DNA of 64,000 bases from Rhyacophila brunnea (Eukaryota; Arthropoda; Insecta; Trichoptera; Rhyacophilidae): positions 2,232,001 to 2,296,000 of the forward strand of contig JAGYXB010000687.1 of the NCBI GenBank assembly GCA_022495005.1, in the 5' to 3' direction. The first letter of the stretch is position 1; every line of letters begins with the position of its first letter. Of this stretch, positions 30,766 through 42,713 are shown in pieces. The notes below the pieces were generated by a model. That model searched no databases and had not been told where the DNA came from. It saw only the letters and a list, made by a program, of their open reading frames with translations. The translations under genes and the position numbers were made by a program.

Positions 30766-31510
30766 GGCTTTCTTGTCTTCATATTGTCATGATTTTTATA
30801 AAAAAATAAAACATGGGGCCAATTCTCATGATTATCCTGAATGTGACATTCCTGATGACAACGAATCATGTTAACTCTAACTAAATTCAGAAGTACAATC
30901 AAATTATATTTCGTTTACTATATTATTCTTAAATTTCTCCATCATGTCCAATATTTCTACAATGTTATGTATATTTACTTAGAGGAACAAAACACCATGT
31001 CCATTATAATTTGTTTTATACATTTTTTTTAAAATTTTTCATTTCTTAACATCTTCGTAAATTTAATTGAACAAATAAATAAAGTACAAAGTTAAACAAA
31101 TGCGTTTTATTTCAAAAACATAAAAAACACAAAAAAATGGTTTTTATGCTCTCCTGTAAAGTTGTCAAAATGGACATGATGTCTTATGCCTCCCGGGTAC
31201 ACAATTATTATTAGCAAACTTTTTGCTTATTGCGAAAAAGAAAAGGAGTCACATCCAAAAAGAGAGCCGACACATTATTTAAACACGCGTTGCCGTCATG
31301 ACAGGTACGTCACTAAGACGTCTTACATATTATGCGACTACAGCGAGTTCCGGTTATCGACGAGATCTTGTTGTCGGATAGTAGGCATCTTGTTTGTAAA
31401 GTTTGCATCTGGCGTATGGCGTTAAGTCTAGTGTTTTTAACATGCTGGTCTTTTTTATCTTATATCTTATAAATAAAATCAATGTTACATATTTGTTCAT
31501 GTAAAAATAA
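30766..31510. other. Intergenic, nothing recognised
   Basis: AT-rich, followed by a slightly GC-richer patch at 31240-31430. No motif recognised. Confidence 0.4.
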
Positions 31511-31516
31511 TGTTAA

Positions 31517-31636
31517 CCCATGCTCTGCGTCCAACGCAACTGGTGCGTTACCCATCAGGTGGCCATTACATATAATTAGCATGTTATTTAAATGTGGTAA
31601 TTAAATATTAATTAAAAGGTCCGCAGCGAATGGGTT
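31517..31636. mobile_element. piggyBac-like MITE (TTAA-flanked), copy 3
   Basis: TTAA at 31513-31516 precedes CCCATGCTCTGCGTCC. The right end reads GTCCGCAGCGAATGGG, then TTTTAA. The ends are imperfect inverted repeats. The core (GGCCATTACATATAATTAGC, AAATGTGGTAATTAAA) is shared with copies at 4054 and 36713. Confidence 0.62.
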
Positions 31637-31727
31637 TTAATAATAATTATGACTTTTTTTGAAATGCCACTTTCTAGACACTTTTTTCACTCTGCCATCT
31701 AGCTTATTTTCTTACACTGGCAACACT

Positions 31728-31990
31728 GGTTACATGTAAATTGTACGTATTAAATTTTGCCGAAACATAGCTGTTCTACCAGAAAGAGATGGCCGTATAA
31801 CATTAATTAATAAATTATTATTATTATATATAGGCTTTCCCTTGCATTTTTTGTATTTTTAAGTGTTTTATTTAGACATAATTTTATCTCAATGGATAGC
31901 ATAGCACGGTCATCTATTTACTGTAGAACAGCTCACGGTGAACTATACGGCCAACTGCATACGTAAAAATTCTGGGTACGAAAAAATATT
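31728..31990. mobile_element. TIR repeat (TTACATGTAAATTGTACG family), copy 3 (shortened)
   Basis: Begins TTACATGTAAATTGTACGTA as at 21380 and ends with CGGTGAACTATACGGCCAAC and TGCATACGTA, but lacks much of the middle. Confidence 0.6.
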
Positions 31991-32655
31991 TATATCCAAT
32001 TGATACTTCCACGTTTCTACGTGTATGGAGGACCCCTTTAGGGTAAAGTACGAGCGAAGATATGTATGCCACATTCATGTTTCTTATAGTCCGCCAAGCC
32101 AAATATCCGTCTATCGCCGCTCGATGAATAAAGTGCTCTGTACTTTTATTAATTAACTATAAATATACTAATTACCAGATAAGCTAGATAGAGGCTGATC
32201 ACGCACGATTGATATGTATAGACGTAATTCGAAACAAAATATAATGAGCACGTATTTAAAGGACACCTAAAAAAATTTGGTTTTTAAAACGATACCTTAA
32301 CGCGAAAGGGTAAGTTAGGTAGGTATAACATTTCGACGGCGCGGAAATTTAAATTTTTACAAAATTTTGAATCGTAGGTACTTAGTAAACCTCCCGTCGT
32401 TATTAAGGTAAGAGAAAGCAGGTTATTTTGAAACAATTTACCTGGGGTAGCGATTAGGTCCAAAGTATGCAAAGTCGATAGCCGTAGGCGCATAGGCGGG
32501 TTGGGTTAACCTGCGAAAAGCACTTCTGGAAAATGCGTTGGTGACCATGCGTCGGACGCATGTAATCTAATTATTGTAGATAAATAGTTCCGACTTTCGA
32601 TCTATTAATTCTAAACGAATTATTAAAGCATCGTATCCAGCATATAAATTTTTTT
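31991..32655. other. Intergenic, nothing recognised
   Basis: No coding block or repeat recognised in this stretch. Confidence 0.4.
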
Positions 32656-33470
32656 TTTTAATCGAATGGCGTAAGTCCCATTTCGGGGGCATACCTACAA
32701 CTAGTCTAAAATTGATGAACAAGGTTTCTTCGCCTGATCTGATCGGCCAATCAAGGAGGTGCGAGACTCGCGCCTAATCCATCTAAGGATACGAGGGGTC
32801 GAAAAAGGGAGAAGGAAGTGAGTGAGCCGAAGCCTTTCGATCCGTGATGGACACGGTGTCCCCGCACACCACTCCTAGTGATAATTTTCGCTGAATTGTA
32901 AAATAATTTCAGAGTTCGCGTGATATGTACGTTGTAGGTAGAATTCGCTAGTGTTACGAACCAAGTGATTCATAGATCCTTAAATTTTAATTGCCGCAGC
33001 CCACGGCGCCCATCATTAACAAATTTAGGGCTGTTGCAAAATTATTCATGTGTATTGATATTGTGAATCTGTGTGTATAGCGAGTAACCCTTTTTTTGTG
33101 AACCTAAACTGTTAAAAATAAAACTATCTGCTAAGATTCGTGCTACGAACAACGTGTGTTTCATTTTGAATGTCCACCATCATCAACTGTCAATCCTGCA
33201 TCTTTACCCAACTGTCAAGACCTTACCTTACACTAAGCGTGCTCTACCAAACCAAACCCGGCTTCGATTGACCGCCCTGAACAATTTACATCACTGAGCT
33301 AGTCGGAGGGTGGAAGCTGGTCGTGTGACTCACACGTATCGACCAACGGCGCGCTGCCAAGGGCGTTATTAACGTTTGGTCGACCGGAGAGTTCAGCGCG
33401 GAGGTCGGATCGGGCTGTGCGGCCCCGACTCCCCTCCCTACCCGGACTTCCGGGGTGTCACAATAATATA
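32656..33470. other. GC-richer block, possibly an LTR or other mobile element
   Basis: An 800-bp block noticeably richer in G+C than its flanks, ending CGGACTTCCGGGGTGTCACA. Read in reverse it opens TGTGACACCCCGGAAG, the style of start seen in some BEL/Pao or Ty3-type LTRs. No matching second LTR, primer site or ORF was found, so a solo LTR is only one possibility. Confidence 0.25.
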
Positions 33471-34909
33471 GAATAATATATTTTTAAATCTAGTGTATTA
33501 TTATTCGAATAAAAACAAAATAACTTGCTTCATTACTGAGGACGGTGATCACTCGAAATTATAGACATTGCCAACAAGCTTCCACCATCTGGAGTGATTT
33601 TTTGCTGATATTTGCTTCAGTCATTGTTAATTAATTTCCGTCGCTTTCTCAGGCGCACACAAGAGGGGTTCAGGTCGTGATTTTGGCTTTTTATGTTTTT
33701 TTTCTAATAGGTATGTTTCCGAAACGATACTCGATTTTCAATACTGAATATACCTACATATTCAAGATTTAAGAATGTTAGATTATTATTGATGAAAACA
33801 AATAAATTAAAAAAGCGGTGCACCGCTATCTATCTACAATAATTGGTAAATTCGTAATACGGCGAAAACGATATTTGACAGCTCGCAGGGAACTATAAAT
33901 TAAGATCTTGGATCTCAATAATTCTCAATAATATGTAAAATTGACGTACTCTGTCTCGCTCTACAAGTTAACACAGCCAAGAGGGGGCTGTTAAAAGATA
34001 GCATTTTTTGACAGTTCAGACGGTTAACTTATTTACATACCTAATTAACCGCCTGAATACGTACAGTGATAAATATGATATTATATGTATTTATCACATG
34101 TACTTAGCTCTTTTTAGATTAGTTAGTTAGAATAGCCGCTGAGTGTTCTTATCCTTTAAGGTACCTACCGTATCGTCTATGGGTCGTGCGAGTAAATTTT
34201 AACAACTTTTTTATAATATTATTTCTAATAGGGTGTTACTGACGTTTTTCAAAATTATGTGTTAATAAATATGCAAACGAAACTAAAACGAACATGATAC
34301 AATATATTATTTGAATAACCTGGTTATTAATATGAGTATGTGGATTAATTGAGGCAGTCTTTTCATTGTAGAGTATTTTACTATTCGAAATATTATAATC
34401 GTAACGCAACAATTTATCTAGAAACAGTAATTTTGTAAACATAATAATTACAATGTGTGGTTATATGTACAGGAAACTATCTATATTATATTATAATATA
34501 GTGTCTTGTTGAAGCCCTTATGTTTGTGAAATACCTTTTTAGTGCCGTCATTAGCTTGATAACCGTATTAAATTTTCATCAAAATTTTTCGCCATATACC
34601 CACTTACTAATTTGCGTAATGTTTTTTTTATCATGCTCTTAGTAATAAATTACTGACATTTAGAAAAGTTAGCTTATGAAACCATCATTACAATAAAAAA
34701 ATGAATTAATAATAACGTATAATCACTATTGCACCGATTAAACAAAAAATGATTGCAATATTTAAAATGATTCCAGGTTAAAATGTCATTTTGTTAGGTA
34801 AGTGGCCACAGAAATGCATTTTAATGATTGCTACGTCAAATGTATTGTAAAATTTTGGAATGACGAAAACAAAACCGAATATGTCTTATTTTATATTATA
34901 ATGTGTACC
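33471..34909. other. Intergenic, nothing recognised
   Basis: AT-rich sequence without a coding block or clear element ends. Confidence 0.4.
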
Positions 34910-36112
34910 TGTATCATCATCATCATCAGCCTGAATCTATCCACTGCTGGATGAAGGCCTCTTCAAGTTGCTTCCACTTCTCTCGGTCCTGTGCATTGCG
35001 TTGCCACGTACTTCCGCAGAACTTTATCATTTCATCGATCCAGCGGCCTCTAGGTCTACCTTGTGGACGTTTTGTACTTCTTGGATACCACTGGATGACT
35101 AGATTTGTCCAACGATTGTCTCTTCTTCGAGCTATGTGTCCAGCCCATCTCTATTTAAGGCTTTTAATAAACTCTATTACATCGCAAACCCTTGTCTGCT
35201 TCCTTATCCACTCATTCCTCTTTTTGTCCTTTCGCGTTATGCCCAGCATGCACCTCTCCATACCACGTTGTGCTACTCTAAGTTTCTGGATCTCTCTTTT
35301 ACTTAGGGTCCATGTTTCACACGCATATGTCATCACGGAAGCACACACTGGTTGAACACTTTGCGCTTTAGGCACAGTGGAAGGTCACTTTTGAAGATAT
35401 TATTCAGGCGGCCAAAAGCACTCCAGCCTAGCTTTACTCTGCGAACAATTTCATCAAATATACATCCATCTATAGACACTTGTTGTCCCAGATAGATGTA
35501 GCTTTTCACCTGTTCGAGCTGAGTGCCATTGATGAGGATCTCTTTTTGGCCTGCAAAGCAGTTGAACATGACTTTAGTCTTTGTTACATTTATTTTCAAA
35601 CCTACTTTGTTGATTACTTCAGCGAGTTCCTGCATTCTGCTTTGGAGGTCTTCTGAGTCTTGCGAGAAAATTACTATGTCATCGGCAAAGCGCAGATGAC
35701 TCAGGTATTCTCCATTTATGGGGATCCCTTTGCCATTCCAGTCAAGTTGCCTGAATAAGTCTTCAAGGCTAGCTGTAAATAGTTTAGGTGAGATTGTATT
35801 ACCTTGACGGACTCTTTTGCTGATAGGAAATCTGCGCGATGGTTTATGGAGATTTACAGATGCTGTTGCGCTACTGTATATATTATTGAAAATATTTATA
35901 TAGCGCCCAGGGATTCCTTGTTTTCTGAGTGCGTCGAGTATTTCTTTATCGAATCAAACGCCTTCTCATAGTCTATAAAACCCATGCATAGTGGCAGTTT
36001 GTATTCCTGGTACCGCTCTATGATTTCTCTGACGACTTGGATATGGTCCATAGTGCTGTATCCTCCTCTAAATCCGGCTTGTTCTCTCGGTTGGTTCTCG
36101 GTTGATTTTCAG
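34910..36112 (-). mobile_element. RTE-type LINE, 5'-truncated, reverse transcriptase core to 3' tail
   Basis: On the minus strand, broken by a frameshift near 35955 and smaller lesions: QAGFRGGYSTMDHIQVVRE, LCMGFIDYEKAFDS, RRFPISKRVRQGNTISPKLF, LRFADDIVIFSQDSEDLQ (the FADD catalytic box), VGLKINVTKTKVMFN, YIYLGQQVSIDG and YACETWTLSKREIQKL. The 3' end reads GAGGCCTTCATCCAGCAGTG followed by (GAT)n, the simple-repeat tail typical of RTE elements. The endonuclease domain and 5' part are missing. Confidence 0.9.
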
Positions 36113-36162
36113 GTTGACCGACAGGGAACTCAGACTATGCTCAGACTATTCTGTGTTGACCG

Positions 36163-36562
36163 CAGTGACGTCCCATGGGAGTAGGCAGATTGAGCGTCGC
36201 TTGGGTGCGGCAGTTACTCGAAGGGCGGCAAATCGAGGAGAATCATATGGAATATATTGAAATTAGCTACATAAACTTGGTAATAACGAAAATATCTTTC
36301 CATTAAAAAAATCAGCTCACTGGTTTTATCGAGTTCGCGATATCTAGTTTGGTTCCGTTGCCCTTCGCCATCCTTGGCGACCAGAAACGACACGTGAAGA
36401 TTTTCGAATAATTAGTCTGATATTTTGTTAGTAAAGTACCTATCAGTACAACACATTTCTTAGATATTGGACTCATGAAAGGATAATGAAAATACTGTAT
36501 AAAAAAATGAGGCGGCATTTTGGCGCTGGCTAGGGGCGGTATTTTATCTAGGGACGTCACTG
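36163..36562. mobile_element. 400-bp TIR element with near-exact 8-bp duplication
   Basis: Ends CAGTGACGTCCC and GGGACGTCACTG are perfect 12-bp inverted repeats. Flanks are GTTGACCG (left) and GTTGATCG (right), an 8-bp duplication with one change, which points to the hAT superfamily. No ORF recognised. It abuts the truncated 5' side of the RTE LINE. Confidence 0.7.
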
Positions 36563-36712
36563 GTTGATCGATTTTCACTAGCTGTCAAATAGTACGAAAT
36601 AGTACCTACCATAAAATGACAACATCGCGTCTCGCTCACTCTTAAAGAATGAATTGGAGAGACAGTAAGCACTTTTACGTGTAAACAGTTATTGTCATGG
36701 TAGATTAATTAA

Positions 36713-36815
36713 CTCGTTCGGCGCGGACGACACGGCTGCCGTGTCCCCGTTAAACGGCCAATTAGCATGTTATTTAAATGTGGTAATTAAAAGTTACACA
36801 GTGATTGTGTTGAAA
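36713..36815. mobile_element. piggyBac-like MITE, copy 4 (degraded right end)
   Basis: TTAA at 36709-36712 followed by CTCGTTCGGCGCGGAC. It shares the ATTAGCATGTTATTTAAATG core with 31517-31636. Confidence 0.5.
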
Positions 36816-36879
36816 TAAGCACTATTGCCGCCAGTAAATCCATGCACGTGTACAGGCGCTATTATGCTAGAGATGGACT

Positions 36880-37334
36880 TGCCTGTCCCTTCGTAATAAT
36901 AATAGTATGCCAAGCTGCGCTTGTCACATGTGCGGCACGCGACAACGCAGGAAAATTAGCCGAGACGCAAACCGACGATGCCTGAGGGCGGCACGACCCG
37001 ACGAGCCGCATGACTAGATAGTCCATAGTCCTACCCTCTCCGGCATTGTTATCGCGGCAGCCGGCCGGAAAGTTTACCGGGTAGGATTTTCCGCTGGAAA
37101 ACTTTGAGGGGAATCACTTTAATAACACAGCCTGAGCACGACGGGTGCATCTCTCTATCAACCCCGACTCGCGTGTGTTTCATACTGACAGTGCTCTGGG
37201 AAACAAATGACATATTTGCTCGATTTGAGTTCGTGCAGCGCGCTCTTAGTGAAAACGTAAAAGCGATTGCATTAAAGTTGTTTTAATAGCTTGATAAGTT
37301 ATTTGTTTAGTTGTTTAAGTGGACTGGCTTCACG
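36880..37334 (+). promoter_or_regulatory. GC-rich promoter / 5'UTR candidate
   Basis: A 300-bp island of raised G+C (CGGCAGCCGGCCGG near 37054) precedes the short ATG exon at 37335. A start site inside it is inferred from composition and position; no TATA box or Initiator could be defined. The last in-frame stop before the ATG is at 37308. Confidence 0.4.
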
Positions 37335-37349
37335 ATGCTTCTCTATGAT
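37335..37349 (+). CDS. Candidate short first coding exon (5 codons) of an unidentified plus-strand gene
   Basis: ATG with A at -3 encodes MLLYD and runs straight into the donor gtgagt in phase 0. An in-frame TAG lies 27 nt upstream. The GC-rich island upstream makes this look like a 5' exon. No downstream exon could be identified in the window, so the gene is unnamed. It may be an alternative first exon to the one at 63237-63257, which has the same design. Confidence 0.35.
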
Positions 37350-39890
37350 GTGAGTATTGCAATTATTGTAGTTATAATTTGTTTCATTTTGTACAATAAT
37401 TTCTTTCACTCAGAATATTTTTGAAATAAAACTTCTTCGGCCGCATCGCGTAAAATCAGCTGACCAACATTCATCACAAGATATCATAAAGTATCAGGCG
37501 AGCATGAGATGTGAGGAGATTTCGATTCTGAAGTAAACAAACATGAATAAATAAAGAGAAATTTTAAATATAGAACATTCAAAACAAGTGAAATGAATTA
37601 TCCTGTCAGATCAATGAATAATTGATAATACGACAAATCCTCATAAATCTTTAATATACAATTATTATATTTTAAATGTCTTGGAATGTAAATGTTAAGT
37701 TGTCTTTTTTAGCTTCAATTAGGTGAACTTTAAGAATGTTGATATTTGTAAGTGGTTAAGCTACCGATACAATTATTAGTCTTGTGGGAATATCCATACA
37801 ATTTTGCATCTGATGAACTATATAAATTGTAATGTCTAGCTAATGGTGACAGGATCACTCCACATTTTAGTTTTAACGTATTTGCATTTGTTAATATATT
37901 TTTGAAATTAAATTAGTTTTTATTTAGTGCATTTTATACATGCTCTTGAACATAATATATATACTATATCAGTCATGATCAATTTGAAATAAGCTTCCAC
38001 CAAATGCCAGCATTAGAACTGGCAATGCTTTCGTACACTCCCACTGTCATTATTAAACTTGAACAAACGTATTATATTTGGCCGAGCTTATAATAAAAAT
38101 AATAAGAAAACAATGACAGTCGTTTCCACAAAAACCGAAAAGTCTGCTAAGTCCGTCGTTGGTTTGATACATAGGTCAGATGAATAGTTTGTTTCAGATT
38201 AAACTATGCTCATCGTCTTTCAAATGATGTGAGACGATTTAAGGTTATCATGGTTAATTTAAAAACGACTTTTATGTAAACTGGTTAAGGAAATATAAAT
38301 ACGAATGGTTAATGCTTTCTGTTCAAAGTCACAATGGGATCATATCATATTGCAATAATTAATATGTACCTACACGCTTTATGCCCTTTTAAGACTCAAT
38401 TCCTATGTGCCTATGTTGCGATCGACAAAAATCCATCCCGATCAACGTGTATCACTTCTCTATATTATATTTTATATTTAAATGATATTACTTTATTAGT
38501 TTATCCATAAATGACAAGTATTCTCACAAATTCTTCATTATCACCCTATTTATTTGTTCTATGCATACCTACATTATTATGAAAAAATAATGCAATTAAT
38601 AGGAACAATCCATTTTTGAATATATAAAAATAATGTCTTTTATTGTTTTAACTATCAATTTGTGGTGGAACTGCATTGTATTATTGATTAATTTAATAAT
38701 AATAATTTCAGTTGAAAATGTCCCTCTGAGGCGGACGAAACTGGTCCAGATTTATTAAATAATAAAAATGGAATAAGCACAAAAAAAATTATACAATAAT
38801 ATAAAATTAAATAAAAGGGAAATCGATTATTTTACTTATGTTGAAATGGAAACGGTTTTTCAGTATATGGCAATCATTAATAATTTGAAGTTCGGTATTT
38901 TGAAATTGGAACGATACGAATATAGGTACTTTCAAAATTTATCTCGTGATGACATATCTTTAAATTGCCTATCAATCTGCGAAGTTATCATTGAACGTCA
39001 GTTAGAAAACTAAAAACGAAAGTTTTAATACTATAATATCAGCTCTGGATGAAACGATTTGTTTTGGAGTAGCGTGACAAGTGTTTTGAAGATCCTTTCA
39101 CTAGTTATGGCCGGAGTGCTCTCGACGTATAAAATAGTATGAAAAAATCTACCGTGATCAAAATAAGATTGCAATTAGTGATCTTATGATTGGCACGCTT
39201 CTTGCACCTCTAAACATACTTAGGTGAATGTGCTAGCAATCATGGTGTAAGTAGATAACTGCACTTTTAAGCACCAGAAGAAAAACTAGTTTTTTTAATG
39301 ACATCCCATTGTTACACGGTTATTAATATTCACTTTTGGTTTTTGCTAATAATTATAATATAGTTGACCACTTAAGCAACAGTAATTATGTATGCACCTT
39401 TTGTTCCTTCTTAATTCTTGGGTCAAAATATGCTACGGGGTGTGAGCATCTATCTTTAATATTATATATGATAACATTGTACGCCAAGAAAATACCTAAT
39501 GCTTAACTGCGAGTCCAGTATTCTACTGATAAACATAAAAACACAGCATGCTTTTTTATTTGTCCAACCGAGGGATCGACAAAAACGACCGCTCTACCAA
39601 CTCTGCCACCGTGAGTGCTATAAAAATAGGTGGGATAAAAAATCAAACTTGACACAGATACTAACGCAGATATATGTACCAAACTAGTATAAAGATAAAC
39701 ATATTATTTTGTTTTTTGGTCATGTGTGGTAGGCTGGTCGCAATCTGCTTATATTTTCATATGGAAAAACAATTATTTATGATCAGTGTGATTTTACTGC
39801 CGTATGCTATGTTATTTTAACTCACAGAATAAGCTGCAATCATTGGTTCAGTGGAGATAGATAAATGTCATTGTGCAAAATTTTAAACTG
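37350..39890. other. Intergenic or intronic, nothing recognised
   Basis: AT-rich throughout. A degraded tRNA-like piece of SINE type lies near 39560-39620. No exon was recognised. Confidence 0.4.
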
Positions 39891-39893
39891 CCT

Positions 39894-40142
39894 ATTGCCC
39901 GCAATGGCCGAGCGGCTAACGAGTCGACTTATATGTATGTAGTGTTGTGGATCCCAGGTTCGAATCCTGGATCTGGCAAATATAAATATTGTTTTTCAGT
40001 ATGTGTTTGGAGTCAGAGTATGGATATGTTAGGTTGAGTAAGTGGCTAACGTCCATTTCTCGTAAAAACAAAAATCTGTTAATACAAACCTCCACTCTGT
40101 GGAGACCTATATGATCTTTTTAGGATCGGACATGGTAAAAAA
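39894..40142 (+). mobile_element. tRNA-derived SINE, family 1 (complete copy)
   Basis: Head CAATGGCCGAGCGGCTAACG (A box) and GGTTCGAATCC (B box), body with GTTTGGAGTCAGAGTATGGA and TAAGTGGCTAACGTCCATTT, tail ATATGATCTTTTTAGGATCG, then GACATGG and A-rich end. The head's acceptor arms do not pair as in a working tRNA. Confidence 0.8.
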
Positions 40143-40149
40143 GGTATAT

Positions 40150-40405
40150 AAATAACGCCCACGATAGTCAAACCGTAATATATCGGATTATAAAGTCGTG
40201 GATTCCGGGATCGAATCCCGGGTCTGGCAAATTCATATGCTGTTTTACAATATCTGTTTGGAGTCAGAGTATAGAACTAAAATATTATGTTGAGTAAGTG
40301 GCTCGTGGCTTTTCTCGTAAAAACAACAATCTGTTTATACAACCTCAACTTCTACTATGAGGAGGACCATATTATGATCTCATACGAGTATCTAACATGG
40401 CGATG
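40150..40405 (+). mobile_element. tRNA-derived SINE, family 1, second copy in tandem
   Basis: Begins with a degraded head (B box GGATCGAATCCCGGG) and repeats the body GTTTGGAGTCAGAGTATAGA, GAGTAAGTGGCTCGTGGC and tail TATTATGATCTCATACG. More diverged than the copy just before it. Confidence 0.72.
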
Positions 40406-42141
40406 TAATATAATGATATAGGTATAACGTCGTTTTTATGTGGGCATATTATTATTTATAAGACATGGTTAACGTTAAATTAAACGTTGAATAATCATAT
40501 GGTAAGGACTTTCATACAATTTCTATAACTACATAACAAGACGATTAAAGACTTGCCAATCATGACTAGTATTTCCAAGCTGTCATCATATTCTGCAAAT
40601 CACTTGGACAAACTAGTATTGAAGAGTATATCGTATATACGTGGGTGGCAGATTGTTTAATATTATTACCTTTGTAAGGATGGAATTGTTGATACGTCTG
40701 GCAATTTCGAGGATCCTTTATAACAAGTACCATTTTCGAGCCACTGCTTTTACGATTATTATTTTCGCTGCGTAATACACAATATAGAAAAGACCAAACT
40801 ATGAAATGAATTTTAATCAACGCTGATATACCTTTGGGTGTTGAGGATGATGATGAAGAAGCCGAAGATGTATGCAGGAGCGAGTTTTATTTGCAGCGTA
40901 ACGATCGGTACAATAGTATAAATACAATGACAGTACATAATATGATCTACTGAGATAGTTACGAGCCAGGTACTTAGATTCGAGTGACATTTTGATAAAT
41001 CATTATTCGTTATTTATACAGTCAAAAGTAATCCATAAACATTATATTCCCGTACATAATTATCTTGAACGAGTCAGCGGTTTAAATTCGAGTACCTGTG
41101 AATGTTATTTATTATTACAGTCATAATATAATATGATACTATTGGAAAGCATTATTTGACTAATTTTCCATTGCGATACCGTATTTCATATCGCCAATCA
41201 ATCTGCTGATCCAGCTAAACAGTAAACTTGTTTACCGTTATATGAGTCGCTGAGAAATTATTATTGCGGTCGAATAATTTGATACATTAAAAATAGATAT
41301 TTGATCGCTAATATACTGACAGCTACATACATATGTCTTTCCACGTATTATTTTTTTCCAGCCACGGCATTGCACTCTTAACCATTCACATCTATCTTTT
41401 TATTTCTCACCCGCGTGATCCATCACTGTCTATGAGAGATTCCAGATAGACAAAATCACTCACCATCTCTATAACACAGGCGTGCACACAAGGGAGGTGG
41501 GGGATTCAGATCCGGTGTGTTTTGTCGAATTATCATGATTTTGACACCTATTAGATATATGTTGATTTTCGATGCTCAAGCGCAAACGCTCTTGTTCGAT
41601 CCGATATAATAGTGCCATATCTTCTGACTAGTTAAGTAATTAATTATTAATACAACAATTTAAAATTCAAATTATTGTAAAATAATACAATTTCACTATT
41701 TAATTATTAACATACCAGGAAAGAGATTTTGAAAATTAATTTGTATGTTGAGTAACACTACACGGTTGCTATGCCATTTCTTAAAAAAAATTCACAATAC
41801 AAATTTAATATAATATTATAATTTTATTCCAAAATTCACACTTCTCACCAAATTTAAAAATTATGAAATTTAATGTAACACGCACACATGCTCAAAAAGT
41901 AATCATCTAATGATTTCCTGTGTTAAATGCTCTATAGACGCTCCGATGTAGGTAGCCAAAAATATGCTAGGTGTTTATATTTTAGTATAGTCTATTATCA
42001 TTCCGTTGGAATTGGGAGTAACCTGCTACAGACAGCATGATTTCATCAGTTGATTCATGTTTTCTGAACATATCCATGTCATTTTTTTTAAAATCGAAAA
42101 ATCACAATTTTGAGATCGAACTACTAGTAGCCTCTTGTACC
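40406..42141. other. Intergenic or intronic, nothing recognised
   Basis: AT-rich. A short open frame with ATGATGATGAAGAAGCCG at 40848 was considered and not accepted. Confidence 0.4.
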
Positions 42142-42705
42142 TAGAGTTGGGTTTCGGGAATTTCCCGACGGGAATTCTCGAGAAATTTTGGAGATTTTCC
42201 ATCCCGAATCTCGAGAATTGGAATTTTTAACATTTCGGGAAATCCCGGTTCTCAAGAAACTTTTCTCGTGATTCGGGATTTCTTTATTATCAAATATTAA
42301 TTGAAAAACGATTTTCTATATGAAAAAAGTGGACATAAAACACAAAACGTTCAAAGACTGATCGGAGCATTTAGTCGACTCAAAATGAGGGCAATTTTTA
42401 CAACATCAGGGAATTTTGTGTCTCAAAAGCGTACGCGATTGACGCAGTGATTGACAGTCTGTGTTTTTTGAAATCCTATTTAAATAAGTAATGTTTTCAA
42501 TTATTTTTGTTTCCCTACTTCTATTTTGTTTGTCTTCTTACATTAATAAAAAAAATCATATTTTTTTGGAATTTGTTTTTACACTGATTTTAGGATTTTT
42601 ACAGGTTTTTTTAAATTTCCCGATATCTCCAGAATTCAAAATTTCATCATTTCGGGAAATCCCGAATCTCAAAATTTAGATTTTCTCGGGAAATACCCAA
42701 CTCTA
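42142..42705. mobile_element. hAT-like MITE, 564 bp, with exact 8-bp duplication
   Basis: Ends TAGAGTTGGGT and ACCCAACTCTA are inverted repeats. CTTGTACC flanks both sides exactly (42134-42141 and 42706-42713). Internally both ends carry repeated palindromic pieces such as TTCGGGAAATCCCGA and TCTCGAGAATT. No transposase. Similar TCTCGAGAA-rich sequence at about 48300-48440 may be a decayed relative. Confidence 0.88.
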
Positions 42706-42713
42706 CTTGTACC

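Noticed and set aside
40848..40922. Short plus-strand ORF starting ATGATGATGAAGAAG
   Set aside because: About 25 codons, with no conserved motif that I can name and no supporting context.
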